Source of the DNA: Viola odorata
Taxonomy: Eukaryota; Streptophyta; Magnoliopsida; Malpighiales; Violaceae
NCBI GenBank assembly: GCA_963691705.1
Contig: OY829545.1
Location: 33,467,475-33,531,474 of the forward strand
Length of the DNA stretch: 64,000 bases
Direction of reading: 5' to 3'
This document shows, piece after piece, positions 46,694 through 57,106 of the stretch. Made by a program: the position numbers and the translations under genes. The stretch's first letter is position 1; every line of letters starts with the position of its first letter. A model generated the notes under the pieces. That model did no database searches. It saw nothing but the letters and a program-made list of their open reading frames with translations, and was not told the origin of the DNA.

Positions 46694-48493
46694 ATGACAA
46701 GGAGATCTACTCCAGACCTCCTAGCACTTGATCTCGAGCTTACCAGAACAGAATGAGGACTTTGAAGGCGAGCTAGGGGACCAGCTATTAATCATAGAGA
46801 AATCTCTGATCCTGCCCTCGACAGGAATCTAGACGATCTGGATAATCTCGACGGTTTCTTTCTTGAAGCATTTCCCTTTAATCCAGGCCTCGACAACGCT
46901 GAGTTTGTCGACCACGACATACCCAATATAGAAGACCCACCACCACCACCGCCTAATGATCAAACCATAGATGACCTCAATGCCGCCCATGAAGCTCCTA
47001 GTAGTTGTATCATCTAGCCCACTGTCCAGCATGATTGGACACTCAAGTCCCCTGTTATGCATCACCTCCTATCTTTCCGCGGATTGCCTAAGGAGAATCC
47101 GTATCGCTATTTACAACATCTTCATTCTGTCTGCGAGGCCATGAAACCCACTAGTGTCAATATCAACCAGGCTAAGTTGCACGCTTTCATATGGTCCCTC
47201 AAGGACGCTGCCAAGGATTGGTTCTATGACCTTCCTCCTCGATCTATTTCTTCTTGGGCCGAGATGTCCAAGGCATTCACTGATAAGTATTATCCAGCGT
47301 CTACGGCAAGCGTGACCCGCAAGCAATTAGTTTCCATTGTTCAGAGGGACGACGAGAGTCTAGGGCAATACCATGAACGCTACAAGAAAATGCAAGCCTT
47401 ATGCCCATTGCACAATCTTACCGATCATACCCTCATTCAGTACTTCTACGAAGGCTTGAAGCGAAATGACAAAGCTTTGTTGGACGCGGCAACCGGTGGT
47501 TCCCTTTGTTCCCGCACACCAATTGCTGCTAAAGCCATAATTGAACTCATGGCCAAGACTATTGTTGCCTTCGAAGCGGTAACGAGTAATTCTTAAAATA
47601 TCCGAGTTGCTGCCATGGAAAATCAATTGACTACCATCACGGGCATGCTTCAGAACATGGTTGTAGGACAACCCATCCAGATCAAGGCCTGTCAAATCTG
47701 TAATTTTGTAGATCATCCTACGGACGCCTGCCCGTATATCCCAGAAGAAATTTCAGTTAATGCAGTTGGGGGATATAACGTCCCTTATGGCCAGAATTAC
47801 AACCAAGGCTGGAAGCATCCCAACTTCAGTTGGTCTCACAATCCACAGTCGTCCTGCCCTAGTCAATCGGAACAGCAACCATATCAGTATGGAAACCAAC
47901 CTCCTTTCAACATGCAAAACTTCAAGCATAGACCTCCGTACCAGTATAATCAGCAATACCAGCATCTACCCAAAGATCAGACTTCTGCCCCTCCACCCGT
48001 GGATGATACCATCAATTACAAGAGTATAATCTCCGAAATGCAAAAGCAAATAAGTGTGATGAATGTTGAGATGAAGGAATTGAAGAACAAAGGTAGACTG
48101 CCTGGACAGACAGAAGCGAATCCTAAACACAAAGCGTGTCCTATGACCCTCCGAAGTGGTCATGAATTACCTCCAGTCCGTCCTGCCCTCGATGCTGAAA
48201 AATTAATAGAACTTGACCTCAAACCCAGGAAAAAGAAAAAAGAGCCAAAGATTGACGATGTAATGGTAGACTGTATCCGCTCCCCGAGGGGATCTCCAAG
48301 GAAGGATTCGAACCCACCCGAGTTTACACAAGAATATATTCACCAAATCCTTGAACCTCCTTTTCCCGAATGCCTTGTCAAGTCCACAAAGGTCAAAGAA
48401 GAGCGAGAAATCTTTGATATTTTCAGCAAGGTTGTCATTAATATCCCCTGCTGCAAGCGATCAAGAGTGTTCCCCGCTATGCTATGTTTTTAA
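46694..48493 (+). pseudogene. Element E gag
   Basis: One frame from ATG 46694 (MTRRSTPDLLALD) with stops near 46754, 46763, 47017 and at the end of 47596, then on to 48493. It has the capsid core (KENPYRYLQHLHSVCEAMKP, IWSLKDAAKDWFYDLPP, FTDKYYPAS, QYFYEGLKRNDKALLDAATGG) and a complete CCHC knuckle, CQICNFVDHPTDAC. A Gln-rich spacer then leads to pol. A one-base frameshift near 48448 separates it from protease. Confidence 0.85.
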
Positions 48494-51400
48494 AGACTTT
48501 GTGCATCAACAAACGCCATATGGCCGGGGTCAACAAGATAAGTATGGGCACCAATGTTTTAGCCTACATTCAGTAGAGAATCCCTCCTAAGTGTCAAGAC
48601 CAGGGCATGTTTATTATCCCTTGCAAGATCTGGACAGTCGATGTTGGCAAAGCCATGTATGATTTAGGTGCTGGCATTAATGTCATGCCTTTGATGATTT
48701 ATAACCGTCTAGGCCTCGGTCCCCTGAAAAGTACAAGACTTACAATCCAGCTAGCTGACCGTTCTATCATCTATCCCGAGGGCGTTATTGAAGATGCCTT
48801 TATCCAAGTCGGGAAGTTCATTTTTCCAACTGACTTTTACGTCATTTCCATGGAGGGTGATGGTTCCGCTAAGGCCACAAATATCCTTATGGGCAGACCA
48901 TTTCTTGCTACTGCCAGGGCCAAGATAGATGTCCACGACGCTACCATTTCTCTTGAATTTGATGGCGAAATCATTAAATTTAACATGCTTGAATCCATGC
49001 GATATCTTTCTAAATTTTCTAGCCTCAATTACATTGATTTAATTGATCCATTTGTCGATGAAATTTCTGAATTAAATTATGTTGATCCATTGCAGCTTGC
49101 CCTCGATAGGGGTCTTACACAAGAAACTCTAGAAGACTTGGCATCGATGGTCGTTACACCACCTGAGTTACATTCAGCTGTTGCAGCTCTAGAGGAGCAA
49201 CCTACTCTCTCTCCAGAACCTCCTGTTATCTCTCCTCATCATGATGATCATGTCAAACTCCCTTCTTCCCTCGAGTAAGCACCGATTCTTGAATTGAAAG
49301 TCCTGCCTTCGCACCTTAAGTATGCTTATCTTGGTGCCGAAAAATCTCTTCCAGTAATTATTTCCAATAAGTTGGACAAACCAGAAGAGAAGGAATTGAT
49401 CTCCTTATTGAAGGAATTTAAAAGAGTAATCGGATGGACAATAGCCGACATCAAGGGCTTGTCACCAGCCCTATACACCCATAGAATCCATCTTGAGGAT
49501 GCCAGCAAGACCATCCGTCAACCTAAGCGTAGATTAAACCCTCCATGATGGAGGTGGTAAAGAAAGAAGTGCTGAAGTTGTTAGATGCCGGAGTTATCTA
49601 CCCCATCTCCGATAGCCCATGGGTGAGTCCCGTTCAAGTAGTGCCCAAGAAAACTGACATCACAATCACTACAGGGAAAGATGGTGCTCTGATTCCAACT
49701 AGAATTTAGAATGGCTGGCGAGTTTGTATTGATTATCGCCATTTGAACGCGGCCACGAGGAAAGATCATTTTCCTCTTCCATTCATTGATCAGATGTTAG
49801 AACGTCTCGCGGGCATGACGCACTATTGCTATTTAGATGGGTATTCAGGCTTCCACCAGATTCCGGTTGCCCTCGAAGACCAAGAGAAAACTACCTTCAC
49901 TTGCCCATTCGGTATGTTTGCATATCGAAGAATGCCCTTTGGCTTATGTAAAGCCCTTGCTACCTTCCAGCGGTGTATGATGAGCATTTTTTCCGAATTT
50001 GTCGAAAAAGGCATAGAAGTCTTTATGGATGACTTTGCCGTCTATGGCAACTCCTTTGCCGAATGTCTGGCCAACTTGAAGAAAATCCTACAACGCTGCA
50101 TCGAGACCAATTTGGTCCTGAACTTTGAGAAATGTCATTTTATGGTCAATCAAGGTCTCGTCTTGGGTCACATCGTTTCCAGCAAAGGCATTGAGGTAGA
50201 TAAAGCAAAGATTGAAGTAATTGAGTCCTTGCCATATCCCTCTTACGTAAGAGATGTTCGTACCTTTCTAGGGCATGCTAGTTTCTACAAACGCTACATC
50301 AAAGATTTCTCAAAAATCACTCAATCTATATGTCGGTTGCTTCAAAAGGATGTCGAATTTGTATTCGACGATGATTGTAAAGCTTCATTTGATTTGCTCA
50401 AGACCAAACTCATCACCGCTCCTATCATTCGAGCCCCCGATTGGTCCATCCCTTTCGAGATCATGCGTGACGCAAGTAATCATGCCCTCGGTGCCATTTT
50501 GAGCCAAAAGAAGGATAAGAAGACATACGTTATCTACTATGCTTCCAAGTTATTAGATCCAACCCAACAGAACTACACGACCATGGAAAAAGAACTCTTG
50601 GAACTGTCTATGCCCTCAACAAGTTCAGTCAGTACCTCTTGGGCACGCACGTTATCTTGTACTCTGATCATTCGGCCTTTCGATGTTTATTGGCCAAAGT
50701 CGACGCTAAGCCTCGCCTCATTCGGTGGATTTTGTTACTACAAGAATTTGATATCCTGATCAAGGATAAGAAAGGAAGAGAAAATTTAGTGGCAGACCAT
50801 CTATGCAGACTTCCGGCCCAAGAGGATGATTCGCACGTGCCTATCCGCGATACTTTTCCTGACGAACGCTTGTGTCTTGCCCACGCTGTCCACTTTCCTT
50901 AGTTCTCTGATATAGCTAACTTCTTCGCTACTGGTTCTTTCCCTATCGATTCCTCACCATCCGAAAAACAACGCATCCGAAAATAATCAAAGCACTATGT
51001 CTGGGACAGCCCCTATCTATGGAAGCATTATTCCGACCAGCTCATCAGGAGATGCGTAACAATGGATGAAGTGCCCTCGATTTTAAAATTTTGCCATTCC
51101 TCGACAGAAGGTGGCCATTTTGCAGCAAAGAAAATAGCCATGAAAGTCCTTGAGGCTGGTTTGTATTGGCCATCAATTTTTAAAGACAGCTATATGTATT
51201 GCGCATCATGCCCTCGATGTCAAGCAACGGGTAATATAGGCGCTCAGAACCAGATGCCCCTTACCAACATCATTTCTTGTGAAATTTTCAATATCTGGGG
51301 AATTGACTTCATGGGCGTTCCCAAACTCCTTTGGCAACATCTATATCTTGTTGGTCGTCGACTACGTCTCTAAGTGGGACGAGGCTAAGGCAACGAAAAC

Positions 51401-52071
51401 TGATGATTCTAGAGTGGTCGCGAACTTCCTGCGCACTAATATTTTCAATCGATTTGGAACCCCTCGAGCCCTCATCAGTGATCGGTGGACACATTTTTGC
51501 AATCGGGTTATCTCCTCTCCTCAATAAATATGGAGTCACCCATCGAGTCTCGACAGCTTATCACCCCTAGACAAATGGGCAAGCCGAAGTCTCCAACAGG
51601 GAAATCAAGTCCATTCTTGAGAAAATGGTAAACCAATCTCGCAAGGATTGGAGTTCAAAAATGGTTGACGCTCTCTGGGCCTACAGGACAGCTTTCAAGA
51701 CCCCGATTGGAATGACCCCTTATAGACTGGTCTATGGCAAGCCATGTCATCTCCCTGTAGAAATTGAACACAAGGCTTTTTGGGCGATCAAAAAAGTTAA
51801 CATGGATCTCGGGGAGGCAGTTACACACCGTCGCTTGCAAATCCAAGAGCTTGAGGAACTTCACAATGATGCCTATGAGAACGCCCTTATCTACAAGGGT
51901 AAGAAAAAGGCCTATCACGATAAGTTGCTCTTGCCCAAGTCTTTTGTTGTTGGTCAAAAAGTTCTTTTGTACAACTCCCATTTAAGACTTTTTGCAGGTA
52001 AACTCAAATCCAAATGGACAGGCCCCTATAGGGTCACAATAGTATTTGACCATGGAGCTGTCGAGATCTAA
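48494..52071 (+). pseudogene. Element E pol (protease, RT, RNase H, integrase), heavily damaged
   Basis: Protease (48607-49278) has YDLGAGINVMPL and GRPFLATARAKIDV. RT (about 49546-50600) has FHQIPVALEDQEKTTFTCPFG and an intact FMDD. RNase H follows (MRDASNHALGAILSQ, SDHSAFRCLLA), then integrase with a zinc-binding region (HSSTEGGHF, CASCPRC), core and C-terminus to 52071. The frame changes near 49540, 50600, 51315 and 51520. Stops include one near 49706 and TAG 51568-51570, which replaces Gln in the HPQTNGQAE motif. SDRGTHF reads SDRWTHF. There is no chromodomain. It cannot make a working polyprotein. Confidence 0.88.
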
Positions 52072-52821
52072 AGTCTGGACTCGGACACAATCTTCAAAGT
52101 AAATGGCCATCGCCTGAAACCCTTCACAACAGAAGTAGAAGAGGTGGTCAGCCTACCCATCCAGCCCTAGACAGCCTTTGAACGTCTTGGCCTGGACGTC
52201 AAAGCAGGTCACCAGTGACGAGGCCTCGCGCTTCGTCTCATCCTTGTGTTCCCTTTTAATCCATTGCAGAGACCTTTTACGCTTTCATTTTTCTTTATTT
52301 TTATTATTTGTTTTACTTATTTTATTACTTTTATTTTTAGTTCACTGTATTAATTAGGTTGTTTGTTTGTTTTGTTTTCCTATTTAATGTTTCCCATTTT
52401 CCCATATTTAATCCCACTAATATTCTCCTTATTTATTGTTCTTGTCCTCTCTTTCTCTCCTTTTTATTTATTTATTCCTTAATTATCCCACTTTTTTATC
52501 TCTTTCCGTCTCTTAACCTCTTTTTCAATTTTGAAAAGGATTTCTTTTGGCAGTTGGGATTTAGGAGAGCGCAGCTCACTTCCTCTCCCCGCGCGCCACG
52601 TCAGCAGCAAAGACAAAATCAAATCCCTCTAACAGCGTGATTCTCTCTCTCCGTCCTTTCCACTCTCTCACGCCTTTTCCATTTTCCCACTCCTTTCCCT
52701 ATTATTGTCAGTATCTCCCTCTCTCACACATCGTCCCCATCTCTATCTCTCTCTTCAAACGCAAACACACCATCTTCCACCTACTAAAAACCCTAACCAC
52801 ATCCTCCATCACTACTCCCCC
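52072..52821 (+). other. Spacer between pol and third ORF of element E
   Basis: About 750 bp, T- and C-rich (many CTCTCTC/TTCCC runs). Its start still encodes the last residues of pol in a broken frame. It may hold a splice acceptor or promoter for the third ORF, but none is clear. Confidence 0.45.
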
Positions 52822-54417
52822 ATGCCGAGAATTAAGCGCGTAGCTCACAAACGGAGCTCATTACCTCACAGCCTTGTCGCTTCATCCCCTCCTTCCTCAC
52901 TTGGATCCTTCCAAACCCTCTCAAGTACTCCTCCTTCCACTACAAACCCTAGCCTAGATTTCACTATCCCACAATCCCTAGAACCTTCGCCGCCCACCGA
53001 CTCACGAGCCGAAGAGTTCACTTCGGCCGACGACGAGGAACTGATTATCACTGGCTCAGTCCCCCCCACATCCACCATGACTAGATCAGGCCGGGTGGTG
53101 CGCCTCGCCCCCAGTTCCACAGCTGCCAGCTCAAAACCTAAAAAAGCCAAGTTGTCGCCTTCAGTCGCCCGTAAGCTGACGATGGAGGAGGTGCTGGTCT
53201 CCGGATCTGAGGGAGAAGAGGAGACTGAGATACCTGCAGCCGTAGAGGACTCAAAGGAGGAGGAAACTGACCAGATGGACGCCGGTGAAGAACAAACCGG
53301 CGAGAGTGATGAAGGGGCTGAGGAAGGAAAAGACGAAGAAGATGATGAAGCGAGGGAAGCAAGAGAACCCGCGGAGAAAACAACTACTGAGAAGGAGGTC
53401 ATGGCCTGTTCAGTGATGAGGAAGGGAAAAGCAAAAGTCCAAGCGGAGCCAGAAATACCGGCCGATAAAAAGAGAAAAGGAGCTGACCAGGGCAAGGGGA
53501 CGACGAAAGCCTCTACGACCAAGAAGCCACGTGGCCCCGACGGACCATCTTCTGTCGAGGGCAAGACGTCTGTCTCAGCGTCTACCCCTGGGTCGTCACC
53601 CCAGGTTCCTTCTGATCTCTCTTCTTCTAAAGGTTGGATGAAATTTCATGATAAAGCATCTTTAGATAAACTGCAAATATTTTATTCCGAAGGCGTTAGC
53701 CCCTGTTCGTGCCTAGATATGGAATTTCTTGATGCCATGCATGTAGGGTCTCGGGTGCGAGAACTCGTGGGCAATATCGGGTGGGAAGCTCTGTTCTTCC
53801 TTGAACACTCAACATTCCTTGAGCTCTCCCTCAAGTTTTTCACTTCTTTTTGGATTGTGCCTGAGTATTTCAAACCCAAGGACAAATTTGCCCCCAACCT
53901 GTTTGCCCTAGATGCTATTAATTTTAGATTGATGAATGAATGGTATGTCTTCTCTATCGATTCTTTCAACTGTTTGCTTGGCTTTGTATCGCCCTCTGAA
54001 TTGAAAACCCCTAAGTACACTAAAGCTTTGACTGCCTACCCCCCTGATTTTGATGCTAATATTACTTTTCAAGCGCTGATCGGCAATCCCAATGCCGAGT
54101 TCAACCCTCGAACTTCTAAAGCACATGAGATTAAGGACCCCTGTTTGCGCATCTTACACCGTTATCTGGCCCTTACCTTTACATGTAAGTATAATAATTC
54201 GGGCCAACTATCGTTGCAAGATTTATTTTTCTTATGGTGCATGTTGCGTCGGTATCGAGTCAACTTAGGGTACTGGGTTGCGAAAGCCATTACTAGAATT
54301 CAACAAAATTCTCGCAGCCCAGCTTTTGGTTCTCTTGTTACCTTGCTTGTTTTTAGTCATCATGGCCTCAATCTGCAAACACACAACCAACTCCCCCTGT
54401 TCCTTTTAAGTTATTAA
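52822..54417 (+). CDS. Element E third ORF (Athila-type, env-like position), 531 codons open
   Basis: ATG 52822 begins MPRIKRVAHKRSS. Residues about 1-270 are low complexity: Ser/Pro-rich, then strongly acidic (EEEETDQMDAGEEQTGESDE) with basic patches (PADKKRKGADQGKG, KKPRG) that look like nuclear-localisation signals. Residues about 275-530 form the conserved domain of the plant transposon protein family found after Athila pol (DKLQIFYSEG, VRELVGNIGWEALFF, FWIVPEYFKPKDKF, ALTAYPPDFDANITF, IKDPCLRILHRYLALTF). I see no signal peptide or clear membrane anchor, so an envelope role is doubtful. Homology continues after a frameshift near 54370 to about 54690 (GHLCISQGVLSFSAGLTP), so the true C-terminus is lost. 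Confidence 0.75.
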   Translation: MPRIKRVAHKRSSLPHSLVASSPPSSLGSFQTLSSTPPSTTNPSLDFTIPQSLEPSPPTDSRAEEFTSADDEELIITGSVPPTSTMTRSGRVVRLAPSSTAASSKPKKAKLSPSVARKLTMEEVLVSGSEGEEETEIPAAVEDSKEEETDQMDAGEEQTGESDEGAEEGKDEEDDEAREAREPAEKTTTEKEVMACSVMRKGKAKVQAEPEIPADKKRKGADQGKGTTKASTTKKPRGPDGPSSVEGKTSVSASTPGSSPQVPSDLSSSKGWMKFHDKASLDKLQIFYSEGVSPCSCLDMEFLDAMHVGSRVRELVGNIGWEALFFLEHSTFLELSLKFFTSFWIVPEYFKPKDKFAPNLFALDAINFRLMNEWYVFSIDSFNCLLGFVSPSELKTPKYTKALTAYPPDFDANITFQALIGNPNAEFNPRTSKAHEIKDPCLRILHRYLALTFTCKYNNSGQLSLQDLFFLWCMLRRYRVNLGYWVAKAITRIQQNSRSPAFGSLVTLLVFSHHGLNLQTHNQLPLFLLSY

Positions 54418-55172
54418 ACCCCCAGACCCTTGATGGGATGGGGCATCTTTGTATCTCACAAGGTGTGTTGAGTTTCAGTGCAGGTTTAACACCGCAAAAG
54501 GAGCAAGTGTTTGGAACCAAATATGGCGATGACTTTACATACCAGAAGCAGCGCAGCCACCGAAGCAGCCTCGTCCAACCCAAGCCAGCTCATCTCGACC
54601 ATCAACCCCTCTTACCCAAGATTCTCCTCCTCCAGTCCCCATTACGATCAATGCGCCATCCATCGAACGACTACTCTAAGCCATCCTTTTAGAGCTCCAA
54701 GGCCTCACAACAGAAGTTGCCCGCCGCAACCTCCCACCCTCCTGATTCCCCCCCCCCCAAAAAAAATTATCTTGCCCTCGCGGAGGGCTCAAAACATTCT
54801 CACCCCTTTTATTTTTCCACTGAACTACTTTTATTTTTGTTGTACTTTTTGTGTGCCCTTCTCGCATTGAGGACAATGCGCTGCCTAAGTGTGGGGAGGG
54901 ATTTAATTGTTTGCATGTTTATTTTATTTTTGCGTGAATGAGTGTTTATTTTCTCACTTGTTGCATGACTGCATGTTTTGTGAAAAAATTCAAAATTTTC
55001 GGATTTTAATTTTTTAGGATTTTGTTAGTTTTTTGCCAAAATGGTCGCACTGCCAGTTTTAAAACCCCCAAGTATGGACACACACTTTCGACCCTCTGTG
55101 CACAGAATAAACCAACATCTTGTCTAGATCTAGTCGTCGAGCTTTGCCTGTCAAACCTTATATCTGCATCTA
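54418..55172 (+). other. Shifted tail of the third ORF and following non-coding region
   Basis: 54418-54690 is the frameshifted C-terminal part of the third ORF. A C12A8 run (54745-54764) and a purine tract CCTAAGTGTGGGGAGGG (about 54885-54901), like the Athila polypurine tract, follow. The rest is non-coding up to hAT 2. Confidence 0.55.
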
Positions 55173-55180
55173 GGCCTAGA

Positions 55181-56201
55181 TAGACCTGTCAAGAATGGAC
55201 CCGGTCCTGAGACCTGGGAAATCGGGCCGGGTCGGGTCCAAAAATTGGTCCCGAAAATTTTCGGGACCGTCGGGTCTACGGGTCTGACCCGAGACCCGAC
55301 AACAACCTTCCCTAAAAAAAAATCCTAAGTTTCTATTTTCTAATATGCTATTGCTAAGTTAGAAAATAGTTGGATTTGGGCTTAGGGAGATTAAAACGTG
55401 AGGGGGTGAAAGGAAACTAGTTGGAGGGTTTGGATTTGGATTTGGTAAGAAGAAGAGTGGTAATACCGTAATGGAATGGGTTAGGGGAGGTGGATTTGGT
55501 AATAAATGATGGTGTCATTTAATTGGATGAAAATCAAGGAATTGAATTGAATGACAATTATTACCTGCCATGTCCCAATTCAATTCAATTCAATTTCCCA
55601 ATTCAATTTAATTCTTTGATTTTCATGCAATTATTAAATACACTCTTCCCTTTTTTTTTAAACTGACATTGTATATTTAGTATATTTATTATTTTAATTA
55701 TTTTAATTTGGTTATTTTCAATTGAATAACGGTCACAAGGGAGCTTTAATAATGAACAAAAGAAGAAAGTGGCTAATGTCATTTATGCATAATGCATGAA
55801 TGATATTTCTTACATTTGACTCATTTTTTAAATTAAATTTGATTGATTTTAATTTTTAATGTTTGATTGATTTTTTATTTTTTTAAAGCATTGATTGTTA
55901 TAATTTATAGTAATTAATTAACTAAATAAGCATTAGTTTAAATTTTAACGAAAGGACCTAATTGAAAATTGATGATTACGAAATAAGGAGGACTTAATTG
56001 AAAACTCATAATTAAAAAGGATCAAATTGAATTTTTAAAAATAAAAAAAAAATCGCCGGGCCGGGTCGGGTCCAGTCCCGGACCCGAGCCATTTACCCGG
56101 GCCGGGACCGGGACCAATTTTTGGTCCCGTATTTCTTCCGCCCGGCCCGATTTTTCCTGGGTCTGTCGGGTCCGACCCGTAGACCCGGATTGACAGGTCT
56201 A
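55181..56201. mobile_element. Non-autonomous hAT-type DNA transposon 2
   Basis: 1021 bp with 12-bp perfect terminal inverted repeats (TAGACCTGTCAA) and a perfect 8-bp duplication GGCCTAGA (55173-55180 and 56202-56209). About 130-180 bp at each end is rich in CGGGTC/GGGCCGG motifs in opposite orientation; the interior is A/T-rich and has no transposase ORF. A CAATT/AATTG-rich inverted repeat lies at about 55540-55625. It inserted into element E and is therefore younger than it. Confidence 0.92.
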
Positions 56202-56209
56202 GGCCTAGA

Positions 56210-56645
56210 CGCCAGCAATCACAAATAGCACCCAGTGAGAACCTTGAGCTTTCATGTCATATTTTCTTCATGTACGAATAGGATGCTTAGCTAGGCACTA
56301 GCTGGAATTGCATGATATCCCATTAGACATGGGAAAGCATCAAAACGACGAAAGTCTTCGCATCAATGTCTTATTTTTCTCTTTCTTTTCTTTCTTCTCT
56401 CCTTTTTTCTCTCATTTTCTTCATCTTGCCCTCGACTCATCTACCCCTACCCCTATCTTTTTTTTCTTTATCCTGACCACTTGATCCTTATTTCCTTGAT
56501 CTTTTTCCTTGGTAGGTAAGCAGCAATTGTTGAGGGTATCGTCGAGGGCTAGACATTCAGAAGGACGTGTGAAAATGTATAAGTATGGGGAAGCAGAAGA
56601 AGTTAAGGCTCAGACGCAGAAAACAGAGCTAGGGAAACCCAACAG
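56210..56645 (+). other. Element E 3' non-coding sequence between hAT 2 and element F
   Basis: T/C-rich sequence without a supported gene; a 64-codon plus-strand ORF runs from it into element F and is chance. Confidence 0.5.
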
Positions 56646-57106
56646 TAAAAATCCTAGTTTCAAACAAGTTGATCAGGCTTCCAAGAAAACAAGAATTCAT
56701 TGATAAGTAATTAAAACGGAAAGAGATACAAACTCTTGTTCTTATGAAGAACACTTAGATCTCACAACATCTATGAATCATGGCAGATGATCTTCACCGA
56801 GAAAGGGTTGTTTAGCCTCGCATACTCATATCGAAATAATGCAAGATAGTAAAAGCATAAGAGTAGAAATTAATTGAAAGGGAAAGAAAGCAAACTGATC
56901 CCAGCTCCCGTTTTGCGTTGTTGTCTTTAATTCCGAGAAGAAAAGATAGCTGGAGAAGAAGAGACAACCCCCCTTTAATAGGAGTCTTCAATTGTTCAAA
57001 ATTCTAAAAAGATAAAGCTAAAATAATATCTAACAAGATTGTATTTATCTCAAAAGAGTAAATCTTGAAGAATTTAATCTAGGCTGGACATTCTGTCTTC
57101 TAGAAG
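56646..57106 (-). repeat. Element F 3' LTR fragment
   Basis: 461 bp, collinear with 60129-60589 of the intact LTR with no indels seen and few substitutions. It lacks about 287 bp and about 612 bp from the two LTR ends. Confidence 0.88.

Noticed and set aside
52866..53564. 232-codon minus-strand ORF
   Set aside because: Shadow of the low-complexity acidic/Ser-rich half of the third ORF of element E.
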